NCBI RefSeq assembly: GCF_900095265.1 | Contig: NZ_LT607674.1 | Coordinates: 1-60,316, forward strand | DNA length: 60,316 bases | From: Janthinobacterium sp. UMAB-56 | Lineage (GTDB): Bacteria > Pseudomonadota > Gammaproteobacteria > Burkholderiales > Burkholderiaceae_D | Reading direction: 5' to 3' | Shown here: one piece after another, positions 1-13,718 of the stretch | Position numbering within the stretch: position 1 is the stretch's first letter | Layout of the letters: every line of letters begins with the position of its first letter | Notes under the pieces: model-generated | What the model was told of the DNA's origin: nothing | The model's database searches: none | What the model saw: the letters and a program-made list of their open reading frames with translations, nothing else | Position numbers and translations under genes: made by a program

Positions 1-90
1 CCGATCGCGATGGAAGAAGGCCTGCGCTTCGCTATCCGTGAAGGCGGTCGTACCGTCGGCGCCGGCGTGGTTGCAAAAATCCTCGCATAA
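1..90 (+). CDS. tuf: Elongation factor Tu, C-terminal end (partial)
   Basis: The first 29 codons seen end in the typical EF-Tu C-terminus (GRTVGAGVVAKILA, then TAA). EF-Tu is the GTPase that delivers aminoacyl-tRNA to the ribosome; these residues lie in beta-barrel domain 3. The gene begins outside the window. Its position directly upstream of tRNA-Trp and secE is the usual tufB place in betaproteobacteria. A second tuf gene begins at the other end of the window in the same orientation. Confidence 0.95.
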   Translation, partial: PIAMEEGLRFAIREGGRTVGAGVVAKILA

Positions 91-127
91 GGAAATGTTA
101 TGCTAACACCCGGGGCGTCCTGGGTGG

Positions 128-133
128 TAGAAT
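128..133 (+). promoter_or_regulatory. Possible -10 element before trpT-secE
   Basis: TAGAAT lies 23 bases before the tRNA, so a transcript could begin about 17 bases upstream of the mature tRNA end. No clear -35 hexamer is seen at 17 bases. The site could therefore be weak, and the tRNA and secE may also be read through from tuf. Confidence 0.3.
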
Positions 134-156
134 AGCACTCCTCGAAAGTTTTACGT

Positions 157-232
157 AGGGACGTAGCTCAATTGGCAGAGCGTCGGTCTCCAAAACCGAA
201 GGTTGGGGGTTCGATGCCCTCCGTCCCTGCCA
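157..232 (+). tRNA. trpT: tRNA-Trp (CCA anticodon)
   Basis: A 76-nt cloverleaf is visible. The acceptor stem AGGGACG (157-163) pairs with CGTCCCT (222-228), followed by discriminator G and an encoded CCA tail (230-232). The anticodon stem TCGGT/ACCGA encloses the loop CTCCAAA, with anticodon CCA at 190-192, which reads UGG (Trp). It sits between tuf and secE, 32 bases before the secE start, a usual betaproteobacterial arrangement, and is probably processed out of a longer transcript. Confidence 0.97.
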
Positions 233-264
233 CCGTCAAGGTGCAGGGCACCGAAAGTAGAAAA

Positions 265-648
265 ATGTCAAATCAATCCGTGCAAACCGTTAGCACGTCG
301 AGTGACAAGATAAAAGTCGCGCTGGCAATAGTGGCTGCGATTGCAGGAGTAGTCGGGTTTTATTACCTGGCAGGCCAACCAGCTCTGGTGCGTGCAAGCG
401 CGCTTGTGGCTGGTTTGGTTATTGCTGTTGCGCTCTTGTATGTCTCGACGACCGGCCGTGAATTTCTCAATTTCGCCAAAGAAGCTGTGCGCGAAACCAA
501 GAAGGTCGTTTGGCCCACCCGCAAAGAAGCCACGCAGATTACTGCGATCGTGTTTGCCTTTGTGCTGGTCATGGCGATTTTCCTGTGGGGCACGGATAAA
601 TTGCTCGAGTTTTTGTTGTATGACGTAATTCTGGGTTGGAAAAAATAA
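265..648 (+). CDS. secE: Protein translocase subunit SecE
   Basis: This 127-residue inner-membrane protein is the SecE subunit of the SecYEG translocon and clamps SecY during protein export. There are hydrophobic segments near residues 18-34 and 43-60, then the conserved amphipathic/cytosolic stretch [21 protein letters not shown] (about residues 67-87), and a last membrane helix near 93-113. The motif [10 protein letters not shown] is the SecE signature. The ATG at 265 was chosen because the open frame upstream runs through the tRNA. The ribosome-binding site is weak. The stop codon overlaps the start of nusG (TAATG), so the two are translationally coupled. Confidence 0.95.
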   Translation: MSNQSVQTVSTSSDKIKVALAIVAAIAGVVGFYYLAGQPALVRASALVAGLVIAVALLYVSTTGREFLNFAKEAVRETKKVVWPTRKEATQITAIVFAFVLVMAIFLWGTDKLLEFLLYDVILGWKK

Positions 649-1274
649 TGAGCGAAAATGTGCATGATGAAGCGGCGGACGAGTCCGTTCCGGGCGATGC
701 TCCGGTAGCGGACACTGGTGCAGCGCTGAGCGTGCCAGTGAGCAGCAAGCGCTGGTATGTCGTGCATGCTTATTCCGGCATGGAAAAAAGCGTCATGCGC
801 GCACTGACCGAGCGCATTGAGCGCGCGGGCATGCAAGACCAGTTTGGCCAGATCCTGGTGCCGATCGAAGAAGTGGTCGAAGTCAAGAATGGTGTGAAGT
901 CTGTCACCGAACGTCGTTTCTATCCTGGCTATGTGCTGGTTGAAATGGAAATGACGGACGAGAGCTGGCACTTGGTCAAGAACACCAGCAAGGTTACCGG
1001 TTTCATTGGTGGCAAGTCGAACAAGCCGACGCCGATCTCCGCGCGCGAAATCGACGGCATCATGAAGCAGATGCAGGAGGGTGTCGAGAAGCCCCGTCCA
1101 AAAACCTTGTACGAGGTGGGCGAGCAAGTACGCATCAAGGATGGTCCGTTCACCGATTTCAACGGCAATGTCGAAGAAGTCAATTACGAGAAATCCAAAG
1201 TGCGCGTCTCGGTCACCATTTTCGGCCGCGCTACTCCGGTGGAACTCGAATTCGGCCAGGTCGAAAAAGTTTAA
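648..1274 (+). CDS. nusG: Transcription termination/antitermination factor NusG
   Basis: This 208-residue NusG binds RNA polymerase through its N-terminal NGN domain (about residues 34-135, starting [16 protein letters not shown]). It contacts Rho or ribosomal protein S10 through the C-terminal KOW domain (about 155-208, with [13 protein letters not shown]). The first 30 or so residues are an acidic, low-complexity extension, longer than in E. coli NusG and common in this group. The ATG at 648 overlaps the secE stop codon. An in-frame ATG 12 bases upstream lies inside secE and is less likely. The product acts in elongation, Rho termination and transcription-translation coupling. Confidence 0.95.
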   Translation: MSENVHDEAADESVPGDAPVADTGAALSVPVSSKRWYVVHAYSGMEKSVMRALTERIERAGMQDQFGQILVPIEEVVEVKNGVKSVTERRFYPGYVLVEMEMTDESWHLVKNTSKVTGFIGGKSNKPTPISAREIDGIMKQMQEGVEKPRPKTLYEVGEQVRIKDGPFTDFNGNVEEVNYEKSKVRVSVTIFGRATPVELEFGQVEKV

Positions 1275-1331
1275 GTTGTATCAGCGCCACCAGGAGCGTC
1301 GCAGCAGTCTCAGCGAAATCCGGTCAGAGGA

Positions 1332-1358
1332 GCCCCGCCAGGGTAGGATCGGCGGGGC
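1332..1358 (+). promoter_or_regulatory. Leader hairpin before the L11-L1 genes
   Basis: GCCCCGCC (1332-1339) pairs perfectly with GGCGGGGC (1351-1358) around an 11-base loop. It lies 30 bases before rplK, with no T-run, so it is not a simple terminator. In E. coli, L1 represses its own operon by binding the rplK leader. That this hairpin belongs to such a control site here is inference. It could also be an mRNA processing or stability element. Confidence 0.4.
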
Positions 1359-1388
1359 GCTACTACTCAATCCAAGATAGGAGCCATC

Positions 1389-1823
1389 ATGGCAAAGAAA
1401 ATCATTGGTTTTATCAAGCTGCAAGTGCCAGCTGGTAAAGCAAACCCATCCCCACCAATCGGTCCAGCTCTGGGTCAACGTGGTCTGAACATCATGGAAT
1501 TCTGCAAGGCCTTCAATGCACAGACCCAAGGTCTGGAGCCAGGCATGCCAATTCCTGTCGTGATCACCGCGTTTGCGGACAAGTCCTTCACGTTCGTGAT
1601 GAAGACGCCTCCAGCAACCTACCTGATCAAAAAAGCTGCTGCGATCACCAAAGGTTCGCCGAAGCCACATACCGACAAAGTCGGTACGCTGACCCGCGCA
1701 CAAGCTGAAGAAATCGCTAAATTGAAAACCCCTGATCTGACCGCTGCCGACATGGATGCTGCTGTGCGCACCATCGCTGGTTCCGCTCGTTCGATTGGTA
1801 TCACGGTGGAAGGTGTTGTATAA
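1389..1823 (+). CDS. rplK: 50S ribosomal protein L11
   Basis: The 144-residue protein is full length for L11, which binds the GTPase-associated region of 23S rRNA and is needed for RelA activation. It starts [23 protein letters not shown] with the conserved proline-rich [21 protein letters not shown] segment in the N-terminal domain. The rRNA-binding C-terminal domain contains [21 protein letters not shown] good ribosome-binding site (AGGAG) lies 7 bases before the ATG. The last base of its stop codon is the first base of rplA (TAATG), which implies coupled synthesis of L11 and L1. Confidence 0.97.
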   Translation: MAKKIIGFIKLQVPAGKANPSPPIGPALGQRGLNIMEFCKAFNAQTQGLEPGMPIPVVITAFADKSFTFVMKTPPATYLIKKAAAITKGSPKPHTDKVGTLTRAQAEEIAKLKTPDLTAADMDAAVRTIAGSARSIGITVEGVV

Positions 1824-2518
1824 TGGCTAAGTTATCCAAACGTATCAAGGCTTTGAAAGCCAAAGTCGACCGTACCAAAGTGTACGCTTTCGACAACGCT
1901 GTCGCTCTGATCAAAGAGTGCGCAACGGCCAAGTTCAATGAATCGATCGACGTATCGGTACAACTGGGCGTCGATCCTAAGAAATCCGACCAAGTGGTGC
2001 GCGGCTCCGTCGTGCTGCCAGCTGGTACCGGCAAAACCGTGCGCGTGGCAGTATTCGCGTCGGGCGAAAAAGCAGAAGCTGCTAAAGCAGCGGGCGCCGA
2101 CATCGTTGGTATGGAAGACCTGGCTGAGCAGATCAAAGCCGGCGACATGCCTTTCGACATCGTTATCGCTTCGCCAGATACCATGCGTATCGTTGGTACC
2201 CTGGGTCAGATCCTGGGCCCACGCGGCATGATGCCTAACCCGAAAGTTGGCACTGTTACTCCTGACGTCGCTACCGCCGTGAAAAACGCGAAAGCCGGTC
2301 AAGTTCAGTACCGTACCGACAAATCCGGTATCATCCACGCTACCATCGGCCGTAAATCGTTCGCTGACGCGGATCTGAAGTCGAATCTGGTCGCACTGAT
2401 CGACGCACTGAACAAAGCCAAGCCAGCATCGAGCAAAGGCGTGTACCTGCGCAAAGTTTCGCTGTCGTCGACCATGGGCGCTGGCGTCCGTGTTGATCAG
2501 GCTAGCCTGGCAGCTTAA
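1823..2518 (+). CDS. rplA: 50S ribosomal protein L1
   Basis: The 231-residue L1 builds the mobile L1 stalk that helps move deacylated tRNA out of the E site. In many bacteria it also represses its own operon by binding mRNA. The conserved segment [16 protein letters not shown] lies near residues 131-146, and the C-terminal [11 protein letters not shown] near 215-225. Length and both ends match the family. It overlaps rplK by one base and is followed by the long leader of the rplJL operon. Confidence 0.97.
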   Translation: MAKLSKRIKALKAKVDRTKVYAFDNAVALIKECATAKFNESIDVSVQLGVDPKKSDQVVRGSVVLPAGTGKTVRVAVFASGEKAEAAKAAGADIVGMEDLAEQIKAGDMPFDIVIASPDTMRIVGTLGQILGPRGMMPNPKVGTVTPDVATAVKNAKAGQVQYRTDKSGIIHATIGRKSFADADLKSNLVALIDALNKAKPASSKGVYLRKVSLSSTMGAGVRVDQASLAA

Positions 2519-2837
2519 GTAACAGAATCAAGTCCCACGCGCCTTCGGGCGCTGTGGGCGCATCTTTGGGCTGTCTGCCCGGTGTTCGCACCAGGCAGAC
2601 AGACAATCAAAGACCGTTGGGCCGACTGCGATCGCACATGCAGAAGGTTAATAGGCTTGCCGGCAACGGCAAGTGCCCAACGCAGATGGTGTACCCGAAC
2701 AAGTTTTGTAGTCCTCATGCTGCGTGAATCCATCCGCTCAGTTTAGTACTTCTTGACTTCGGACGCCGTGTTCGAACCGATGCAAGGCGCTCAACCACTC
2801 GGTTGTGATCGCTGAACATCATTTAAGGAGGTTGACC
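2519..2837 (+). ncRNA. L10 leader region (autoregulatory mRNA leader of rplJL)
   Basis: This 319-base non-coding stretch between rplA and rplJ is rich in stable hairpins. One is CCCACGCGCC/GGCGC with a TTCG loop near 2534-2555. Another is TGTCTGCC/GGCAGACA at about 2571-2600. A third is CTTGCCG/CGGCAAG near 2655-2672. In E. coli and many other bacteria the L10-(L12)4 complex binds such a leader to repress rplJL translation (Rfam L10_leader family). Position and structure fit; the exact L10-binding bulge was not resolved. A promoter may also lie here but was not identified. Confidence 0.65.
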
Positions 2838-3377
2838 GTGAGTCTCAATCTGAATGACAAAAAGGCCGTCGTCGCCGAAGTTTCCGCACAAGTAGCAAAT
2901 GCGCAAACGATCGTCGTGGCCGAATATCGTGGCATCCAGGTTGGTCACTTGACGCAACTGCGTGCTAAAGCGCGTGCCCAAGGCGTGTACCTGCGTGTGT
3001 TGAAAAACACTCTGGCTCGTCGCTCCGTTGAAGGTACCGCATTCGCCAGCCTGGCAGATGCCATGACCGGCCCGTTGATCTACTCGATCTCGGCCGATGC
3101 CGTTGCAGCAGCTAAAGTCATCGCTGACTTCGCTAAAACCAACGACAAACTGGTCATCAAAGCAGGTAACTACGCAGGCAAGCCGCTGGATACAGCTGCT
3201 GTCACCGCGTTGGCGAGCATTCCTAGCCGTGAAGTCCTCATTTCGCAGTTGTTGGGCGTTATGCTGGCTCCGGTTTCGGGCTTTGCACGTGGTCTGGCTG
3301 CCCTGGCAGCGAAAAAAGGCGAAGGCGCCGAAGCTCCTGCAGAAGCAGCAGCAGAAGAAGCCCCAGCAGCCGCTTAA
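2838..3377 (+). CDS. rplJ: 50S ribosomal protein L10
   Basis: The 179-residue L10 forms the base of the ribosomal stalk and carries L7/L12 dimers on its C-terminal helix. The sequence starts [15 protein letters not shown] and contains [17 protein letters not shown] and [13 protein letters not shown], both conserved in L10. The C-terminus is an alanine/glutamate-rich tail. The start is a GTG at 2838, chosen because a strong Shine-Dalgarno sequence (AAGGAGG, 2825-2831) lies 6 bases upstream. The in-frame ATG at 2805 has no such site and would add 11 unrelated residues. Confidence 0.95.
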   Translation: MSLNLNDKKAVVAEVSAQVANAQTIVVAEYRGIQVGHLTQLRAKARAQGVYLRVLKNTLARRSVEGTAFASLADAMTGPLIYSISADAVAAAKVIADFAKTNDKLVIKAGNYAGKPLDTAAVTALASIPSREVLISQLLGVMLAPVSGFARGLAALAAKKGEGAEAPAEAAAEEAPAAA

Positions 3378-3444
3378 TTGCGCGCGCTTTTTTCTCTCAG
3401 TACCAATCTGATGTAACTAACGTAATAAATTTAGGAGTTTCAAA

Positions 3445-3816
3445 ATGGCAATTAGCAAAGACGATATCCTGGAAGCAGTTAGCGCCATGTCCGTAATGGA
3501 CCTGAACGACCTGGTTAAAGCATTCGAAGAAAAATTCGGCGTGTCCGCAGCAGCAATGGCTTCGGCCGGTCCTGCAGCAGGCCCAGCAGCAGCTGCTGAA
3601 GAACAAACCGAATTCAACGTCATCCTTGACACCTTCGGCGCAAACAAAGTTGGCGTTATTAAAGCAGTTCGCGAAATCACCGGCCTGGGCTTGAAAGAAG
3701 CTAAAGACCTGGTCGATGGCGCACCAAAAACTGTGAAAGAAGCAGTGTCGAAAGCTGACGCTGAAGCAGCACAGAAGAAACTGGTAGAAGCCGGCGCAAC
3801 CGCTTCGATCAAGTAA
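3445..3816 (+). CDS. rplL: 50S ribosomal protein L7/L12
   Basis: The 123-residue L7/L12 dimerises through its N-terminal domain ([21 protein letters not shown]) and recruits translation GTPases with its C-terminal domain ([32 protein letters not shown] region). These are joined by an Ala/Gly/Pro hinge at about residues 35-50. A ribosome-binding site AGGAG precedes the ATG. It is cotranscribed with rplJ and separated from rpoB by a 244-base spacer with a long hairpin. Confidence 0.97.
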   Translation: MAISKDDILEAVSAMSVMDLNDLVKAFEEKFGVSAAAMASAGPAAGPAAAAEEQTEFNVILDTFGANKVGVIKAVREITGLGLKEAKDLVDGAPKTVKEAVSKADAEAAQKKLVEAGATASIK

Positions 3817-3847
3817 TATCTGTACCGGCGGCAGTTAGCGCCCGAGT

Positions 3848-3891
3848 CAAAGTCTGAGGTTTCCCCTCGCAAGGGGGGAAATCCGACTTTG
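3848..3891 (+). promoter_or_regulatory. Long hairpin in the rplL-rpoB spacer
   Basis: CAAAGTC (3848-3854) pairs with GACTTTG (3885-3891), enclosing a second stem TTTCCCC/GGGGAAA with a CTCGCAAGG apex. In E. coli the rplL-rpoB gap contains an attenuator and an RNase III processing site that set the ratio of ribosomal protein to polymerase synthesis. This hairpin is in the equivalent place and has only a weak downstream T-run, so partial termination or RNase III cleavage is the likely role (inference). Confidence 0.6.
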
Positions 3892-4060
3892 GCTCCTTTG
3901 TCGTCTGCATCGTATTTGTCATGTAGTTGTAGCAGCAGTTTTTATTCGATTCAAGCCGGAAAGCAGAGCCTTGAGGTTTCGTCTGTGTCACACGCAGCGG
4001 TGCAAACGAACACTTGCAAAACCTGAATTTTCTATCCTTTCTGTCACTCACGGAGTGTCC

Positions 4061-7000
4061 ATGCACTACTCATTTACTGAGAAGAAACGCATTCGCAAAT
4101 CATTCGCGAAGCGCGCCAACGTTCACCACGTTCCGTTCCTGCTGGCGACCCAGCTCGAGTCTTATCATAGCTTCTTGCAAGAGGACATAGCACCGTCCGG
4201 CCGCAAGAATGATGGCCTGCAGTCGGCTTTCACTTCGATTTTCCCTATCGTGTCGCACAATGGTTTTGCGCGTCTCGAATTCTTGTCGTACGTTCTGGGC
4301 GATCCTGCCTTTGACGTCAAAGAATGTCAACAACGTGGCCTGACGTTCGCGTCGCCGCTGCGCGCGAAAGTGCGTCTGGTAATCCTGGACAAGGAATCGC
4401 CAACCAAGCCCGTCGTCAAAGAGATGAAGGAACAGGAAGTCTACATGGGCGAATTGCCGCTCATGACGACCACCGGTTCGTTTGTCATCAACGGCACGGA
4501 ACGGGTTATCGTTTCCCAGTTGCACCGTTCGCCTGGCGTGTTCTTCGAGCACGACCGCGGCAAGACCCACTCGTCCGGTAAACTGCTGTTCTCCGCGCGT
4601 ATCATTCCTTACCGCGGTTCTTGGCTGGACTTCGAGTTCGACCCGAAAGACATCCTGTTCTTCCGCGTCGACCGCCGCCGCAAGATGCCAGTCACGATCC
4701 TGCTCAAAGCCATCGGCATGTCGCACGAGCAAATCCTGGCGAACTTCTTCGTCTTCGATAATTTCAACCTGCGCTCCGAAGGCGCGGAAATGGAATTCGT
4801 CTCCGAGCGTCTGCGCGGCGAAGTGGCGCGTTTCGACATCGTCGACAAGTCGGGCAAGACCCTGGTGCTGAAAGACAAGCGTATCAACGCGAAACACGTG
4901 CGTGATATCGAAGCTGCCGGCATCAAGCACATTTCCGTACCGGAAGACTACCTGCTGGGCCGCGTATTGGCGAAGAACATCGTCGATGGCGACACCGGCG
5001 AAGTCGTCGCTTCCGCGAACGATGAGCTGACCGAAGATCTGTTGGGCCGTTTGCGCGATGCCAACATTTCCGAAATCCAGACCTTGTACACCAACGACCT
5101 GGATCAGGGCGCCTACATTTCGCAAACCCTGCGTATCGACGACACCGCCGATCAGATGGCTGCGAAAGTGGCGATCTACCGCATGATGCGTCCAGGCGAG
5201 CCGCCAACGGAAGATTCCGTTGAAGCGCTGTTCAATGGCCTGTTCTACAACTCGGACCGCTACGACCTGTCGGCCGTGGGCCGCATGAAGTTCAACCGCC
5301 GTATTGGCCGCGATGAACTGACCGGCGCCATGACCCTGTCGAACGAAGACGTGCTGGCCGTGATCAAGATCCTGGTGGAACTGCGCAATGGTCGCGGCGA
5401 AGTCGACGATATCGATCACCTGGGTAACCGTCGCGTACGTTGCGTTGGCGAACTGGCCGAGAATCAATTCCGCGCCGGCCTGGTGCGTGTTGAGCGCGCC
5501 GTCAAGGAACGCCTCGGCCAAGCCGAAGCGGACAACCTGATGCCGCACGACCTGATCAACTCGAAGCCGATTTCGGCCGCGATTCGCGAGTTCTTCGGTT
5601 CGTCCCAGCTGTCGCAGTTTATGGACCAAACCAATCCTCTGTCGGAAATTACCCACAAGCGCCGCGTATCGGCCCTGGGACCCGGCGGTCTGACACGCGA
5701 ACGCGCCGGCTTTGAAGTGCGCGACGTGCATCCGACCCACTACGGCCGCGTCTGCCCGATCGAGACACCGGAAGGTCCGAACATTGGTCTGATCAACTCG
5801 CTGGCTCTGTATGCCCGCCTGAATGAATACGGCTTCCTGGAAACCCCATACCGCAAGGTAGAAGGCTCCAAGATTACCGATCAGATCGACTACCTGTCCG
5901 CCATCGAAGAAGGCCGCTACATCATCGCTCAGGCGAATGCGACCATCAACGACGAAGGCATGCTGTCTGATGAACTGGTCTCGGCCCGTGAAGCCGGCGA
6001 AACCATCCTGGTATCGCCAGAGCGCATCCAGTACATGGACGTGGCACCTGGCCAGATCGTTTCCGTCGCTGCTTCGCTGATTCCGTTCCTCGAACACGAT
6101 GATGCAAACCGTGCATTGATGGGCGCCAACATGCAACGCCAGGCTGTGCCTTGCTTGCGTCCTGAAAAAGCGCTGGTCGGTACCGGTATCGAACGCACCG
6201 TTGCGGTCGACTCGGGCACCACCGTGCAAGCCTTGCGTGGCGGTATCGTCGATTACATCGATGCGGGCCGTGTCGTGATTCGCGTCAACGATGACGAAGC
6301 CACCGCTGGTGAAGTGGGCGTCGACATCTATAACCTGATCAAGTACACCCGTTCGAACCAGAACACCAACATCAACCAGCGTCCTATCGTGCAAGTGGGC
6401 GACCGTGTTGCCAAGCGCGACGTGATCGCCGACGGCGCATCGACCGACCTGGGTGAATTGGCGCTGGGCCAGAACATGACCGTGGCCTTCATGCCATGGA
6501 ATGGTCTGAACTTCGAAGATTCGATCCTGATCTCGGAAAACGTCGTCAAGGACGACCGCTACACCTCGATTCACATCGAAGAGTTGTCGGTGGTTGCCCG
6601 TGACACGAAACTGGGCGCGGAAGAAATTACGCGCGACATCTCGAACCTGGCTGAAAATCAGCTGGCACGTCTGGATGAGTCCGGTATCGTCTACATCGGC
6701 GCTGAAGTCCAGGCCGGCGACACCCTGGTCGGTAAAGTGACGCCTAAAGGCGAAACCCAGCTGACCCCGGAAGAGAAGCTGCTGCGCGCGATTTTCGGCG
6801 AAAAAGCCTCGGACGTGAAAGATACCTCGCTGCGCGTGCCTTCGGGCATGATCGGTACCGTGATCGACGTGCAAGTCTTCACCCGTGAAGGCATCGTGCG
6901 CGACAAGCGTGCCCAGCAAATTATCGATGACGAACTGAAACGCTTCCGTCTGGATCTGAATGACCAGATGCGTATCGTGGAAGGCGATGCCTTCCAGCGT

Positions 7001-8167
7001 CTGGAAAAAATGCTGATCGGCAAAGTTGTCAACGGCGGCCCTAAAAAGCTGGCCAAAGGCGCCAAGATCACCAAGGAATACCTGGCCGATCTGGACAAAT
7101 ACCACTGGTTCGACATCCGCCCTGCGGACGACGATGCAGCGGTAGCGCTGGAAGCGATCAAGGAATCGATCAACGAGAAGCGTCACCAGTTCGATCTGGC
7201 CTTCGAAGAGAAGCGCAAGAAACTGACGCAAGGCGATGAGCTGCAACCAGGCGTGCAAAAAATGGTCAAGGTATACCTGGCCGTGAAACGCCGCCTGCAG
7301 TCGGGCGACAAGATGGCAGGTCGCCACGGTAACAAGGGTGTGGTTTCCCGTATTGTTCCTGTGGAAGACATGCCATACATGGCCGACGGCACGCCAGCCG
7401 ACGTTGTGCTGAACCCGCTGGGCGTTCCTTCGCGGATGAACGTTGGTCAGATTCTCGAGACTCACTTGGGCTGGGCTGCCAAGGGTCTGGGTATCCGCAT
7501 CGGCGAAATGCTGAAGGCGCAAACCAAGGTCGAGCAAGTGCGCAAGTACCTGACGACGATCTACAACGACAACGGCCGCGCGGAAGAGCTGGACAACTTC
7601 GACGACGAAGAGATCATGAAGCTGGCGGAAAACCTGAAAAAAGGTGTTCCATTTGCCACGCCAGTGTTCGACGGCGCCAACGAAGAAGAGATTCGCCGCA
7701 TGCTGGACCTGGCGTATCCGGACGACATCGCCAAGAACCTCGGCATGACCGCTTCGAAAAACCAGGTGACCATGTATGACGGTCGCACCGGTGAAGCGTT
7801 CGAACGCAAGGTCACTGTCGGCGTCATGCACATGCTGAAACTGCATCACTTGGTGGATGACAAGATGCATGCGCGTTCGACCGGTCCTTACTCGCTGGTG
7901 ACGCAACAGCCACTGGGCGGTAAAGCCCAGTTCGGTGGTCAGCGTTTCGGTGAGATGGAAGTCTGGGCACTGGAAGCGTATGGCGCGTCGTATGTCTTGC
8001 AAGAGATGTTGACCGTCAAGTCCGATGACGTGAATGGCCGTACCAAAGTGTACGAGAACCTCGTCAAGGGCGACCACGTGATCGATGCCGGCATGCCGGA
8101 ATCGTTCAACGTGCTGGTCAAGGAAATCCGTTCGCTGGGTATCGATATCGACCTCGAACGCAACTAA
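4061..8167 (+). CDS. rpoB: DNA-directed RNA polymerase subunit beta
   Basis: The 1,368-residue beta subunit of RNA polymerase is full length for a betaproteobacterium. It starts [15 protein letters not shown]; the ATG at 4061 follows a GGAG site 6 bases upstream. A longer in-frame start at 3971 would add non-conserved residues. The rifampicin region begins at about residue 513 ([14 protein letters not shown]) and keeps wild-type D522, H532 and S537 (equivalents of E. coli D516, H526, S531), so no rifampicin-resistance mutation is seen there. The C-terminal clamp/switch region ([21 protein letters not shown]) is intact. Confidence 0.98.
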   Translation: MHYSFTEKKRIRKSFAKRANVHHVPFLLATQLESYHSFLQEDIAPSGRKNDGLQSAFTSIFPIVSHNGFARLEFLSYVLGDPAFDVKECQQRGLTFASPLRAKVRLVILDKESPTKPVVKEMKEQEVYMGELPLMTTTGSFVINGTERVIVSQLHRSPGVFFEHDRGKTHSSGKLLFSARIIPYRGSWLDFEFDPKDILFFRVDRRRKMPVTILLKAIGMSHEQILANFFVFDNFNLRSEGAEMEFVSERLRGEVARFDIVDKSGKTLVLKDKRINAKHVRDIEAAGIKHISVPEDYLLGRVLAKNIVDGDTGEVVASANDELTEDLLGRLRDANISEIQTLYTNDLDQGAYISQTLRIDDTADQMAAKVAIYRMMRPGEPPTEDSVEALFNGLFYNSDRYDLSAVGRMKFNRRIGRDELTGAMTLSNEDVLAVIKILVELRNGRGEVDDIDHLGNRRVRCVGELAENQFRAGLVRVERAVKERLGQAEADNLMPHDLINSKPISAAIREFFGSSQLSQFMDQTNPLSEITHKRRVSALGPGGLTRERAGFEVRDVHPTHYGRVCPIETPEGPNIGLINSLALYARLNEYGFLETPYRKVEGSKITDQIDYLSAIEEGRYIIAQANATINDEGMLSDELVSAREAGETILVSPERIQYMDVAPGQIVSVAASLIPFLEHDDANRALMGANMQRQAVPCLRPEKALVGTGIERTVAVDSGTTVQALRGGIVDYIDAGRVVIRVNDDEATAGEVGVDIYNLIKYTRSNQNTNINQRPIVQVGDRVAKRDVIADGASTDLGELALGQNMTVAFMPWNGLNFEDSILISENVVKDDRYTSIHIEELSVVARDTKLGAEEITRDISNLAENQLARLDESGIVYIGAEVQAGDTLVGKVTPKGETQLTPEEKLLRAIFGEKASDVKDTSLRVPSGMIGTVIDVQVFTREGIVRDKRAQQIIDDELKRFRLDLNDQMRIVEGDAFQRLEKMLIGKVVNGGPKKLAKGAKITKEYLADLDKYHWFDIRPADDDAAVALEAIKESINEKRHQFDLAFEEKRKKLTQGDELQPGVQKMVKVYLAVKRRLQSGDKMAGRHGNKGVVSRIVPVEDMPYMADGTPADVVLNPLGVPSRMNVGQILETHLGWAAKGLGIRIGEMLKAQTKVEQVRKYLTTIYNDNGRAEELDNFDDEEIMKLAENLKKGVPFATPVFDGANEEEIRRMLDLAYPDDIAKNLGMTASKNQVTMYDGRTGEAFERKVTVGVMHMLKLHHLVDDKMHARSTGPYSLVTQQPLGGKAQFGGQRFGEMEVWALEAYGASYVLQEMLTVKSDDVNGRTKVYENLVKGDHVIDAGMPESFNVLVKEIRSLGIDIDLERN

Positions 8168-8174
8168 ACGACAG

Positions 8175-8242
8175 GCTTATTGACCCAATAAGCGTCATTT
8201 GGTTTGGGAAACACAAAGCCCGGCTGGGAAACCACGCCGGGC
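8175..8242 (+). promoter_or_regulatory. Two hairpins in the rpoB-rpoC spacer
   Basis: The spacer of 122 bases is long for rpoB-rpoC. It holds a perfect 8-bp stem GCTTATTG/CAATAAGC (8175-8193) and a second stem GCCCGGC/GCCGGGC (8218-8242). Neither has a proper T-run, so RNA processing or mRNA stability is more likely than termination. Confidence 0.45.
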
Positions 8243-8289
8243 AATGTAGTCTCAGGAATATAGAAATTTAATCACCTCTGGAGTGATAC

Positions 8290-12531
<4,242 letters not shown>

Positions 12532-12553
12532 CTACGCTGCCAGCTGACAAGAA

Positions 12554-12578
12554 CGGCACCTTCGGGTGCCGTTTTTTT
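12554..12578 (+). terminator. Rho-independent terminator after rpoC
   Basis: The stem CGGCACC/GGTGCCG with a TTCG tetraloop (12554-12571) is followed by seven T. It lies 22 bases after the rpoC stop codon and closes the operon. Confidence 0.95.
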
Positions 12579-12579
12579 A

Positions 12580-13012
12580 TGCCTGCGCACTTATTTAAAA
12601 CATGTGCAGCAATAGCGGGGTAGGGCGTCAATCATGGTGGTTCATTTGCATCGGCTAAAGCGCCATTTATATCGCGCATTTATTAATTGCCGGAATGGTG
12701 AATCAAACTTATATGCCGGTATGCTTGCCGTTTTATTTATGTATCAATATGGCCGGGTTACTGTGACCTCGGGAATGTTTGAATGGATGGCAAAGCCTGG
12801 TGATGCGCTTGGTGCTAGCGGATATGAAGTAAGCGCTCACAAAGAGTCTGTGCGAAAAGTGTCCGCAGGCTGCCCGCTGCTGTGTCATCGCCATTTGGCT
12901 TCGCATGGGCTCGCCCATTGCTGATGATGACGCAGCGTTGCGTTGTTGTGGCGTCACGCCCTGTTACCCTCGTCACGCCAGTTTCCAGTTCATTCATGCT
13001 AAGATTTGGCGC
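12580..13012. other. Intergenic stretch with no convincing gene
   Basis: About 430 bases between the rpoC terminator and the next gene. It is AT-richer than its surroundings. Open frames on both strands (for example 12634-12924 forward) lack ribosome-binding sites and recognisable protein character. The right end carries the promoter-like element described at 12997. Nothing else could be supported. Confidence 0.6.
12997..13005 (+). promoter_or_regulatory. Extended -10 element directly before the HTH/NTase gene
   Basis: TGCTAAGAT matches an extended -10 (TGn plus TAAGAT). It ends 8 bases before the ATG at 13013. Transcription would therefore begin at or next to the start codon, giving a leaderless mRNA, which fits the absence of any Shine-Dalgarno sequence. 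No good -35 is seen, as is usual for extended -10 promoters. Confidence 0.45.
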
Positions 13013-13642
13013 ATGATTGCCCAAGCCCTGTTTACTCCCGCCCAGCAGAAATTGCTGGGCTTGCTCTTTGTCCGCGTGAATGAAGGTTTTCATTTGAACG
13101 AGATCATGCGCCTGACGGGCCTGGGCAGCGCATCGGCGCAGCGGGAACTGCGTCGTCTGCATGAAGCCGGCCTGATTACCTCTGAACGGATCGGCAATGT
13201 GCGGCGCTTCTGGCCCAACAAGGAAAGCCTCGTGTATCCGGAGTTGAGCGGCCTGGTGCAGAAAACCTTCGGCATCGTCGGCGTGCTCAGCGGGACTCTG
13301 GCCCCCTTGCGTGGCCAGTTGCACCTGGCCTTCGTGTATGGCGCCACAGCGAAGGGCCAGGACATGCCTGGCAGCGCCATCGATTTGCTGCTGGTGGGAG
13401 AAGAAGCCAATTATGGCGATCTGTTGACGGGATTGGCCCCTGCAGAGAAAACCCTGAGGCGAAAAATCAATCCCAATTTATATACGCTGGCCGATTATCG
13501 CCGGCGCCTGCGTGAAGGCCAGCCATTTTTGCTGCAGGTATTACAGCAGCCGAAGTTGTTTGTCATCGGCGATGAATCGTTATTGCACGCGCTGGCATCA
13601 GCCGATTCGTCATTGCCAGCGAATGACTGGCCATCGGTATGA
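13013..13642 (+). CDS. Winged-helix regulator with a degenerate nucleotidyltransferase domain
   Basis: This 209-residue protein has an N-terminal winged helix (about residues 5-70: LLGLLFVRVNEGFHLNEIMR, then GSASAQRELRRLHEAGLI as a likely recognition helix). A C-terminal domain follows that resembles MNT-type nucleotidyltransferases. The family motif is GS...G...SD-x-D. Here it reads YGATAKG (109-115) and SAID (121-124), so the first catalytic aspartate is alanine and the glycine-serine pair is glycine-alanine. Nucleotidyl transfer is therefore unlikely; ligand or partner sensing is possible. ATG 13013 was chosen over the open frame from 12905 because conserved-looking sequence starts here. 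There is no operon partner: the next gene starts 76 bases on. Confidence 0.7.
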   Translation: MIAQALFTPAQQKLLGLLFVRVNEGFHLNEIMRLTGLGSASAQRELRRLHEAGLITSERIGNVRRFWPNKESLVYPELSGLVQKTFGIVGVLSGTLAPLRGQLHLAFVYGATAKGQDMPGSAIDLLLVGEEANYGDLLTGLAPAEKTLRRKINPNLYTLADYRRRLREGQPFLLQVLQQPKLFVIGDESLLHALASADSSLPANDWPSV

Positions 13643-13718
13643 TAAAGGCCAGGGCTGGCATTCAATTTCTAAGGCATGAAATCGTTGGCTGGAAAAATCT
13701 CTTAGGCGGATTGAGCGT

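Noticed and set aside
4100..8077. Very long open frame on the strand opposite rpoB (and similar ones opposite rpoC, ndvB, the M1 peptidases and DUF885)
   Set aside because: These mirror the codon structure of highly biased coding strands in GC-rich DNA. They have no recognisable protein family, no start signals and lie inside essential or clearly coding genes.
4061..8167. Rifampicin-resistance mutation in rpoB
   Set aside because: The key residues D522, H532 and S537 are wild type.
12634..12924. Open frame in the gap after rpoC
   Set aside because: No ribosome-binding site and no protein-like composition; on the opposite strand nothing better. Treated as intergenic.
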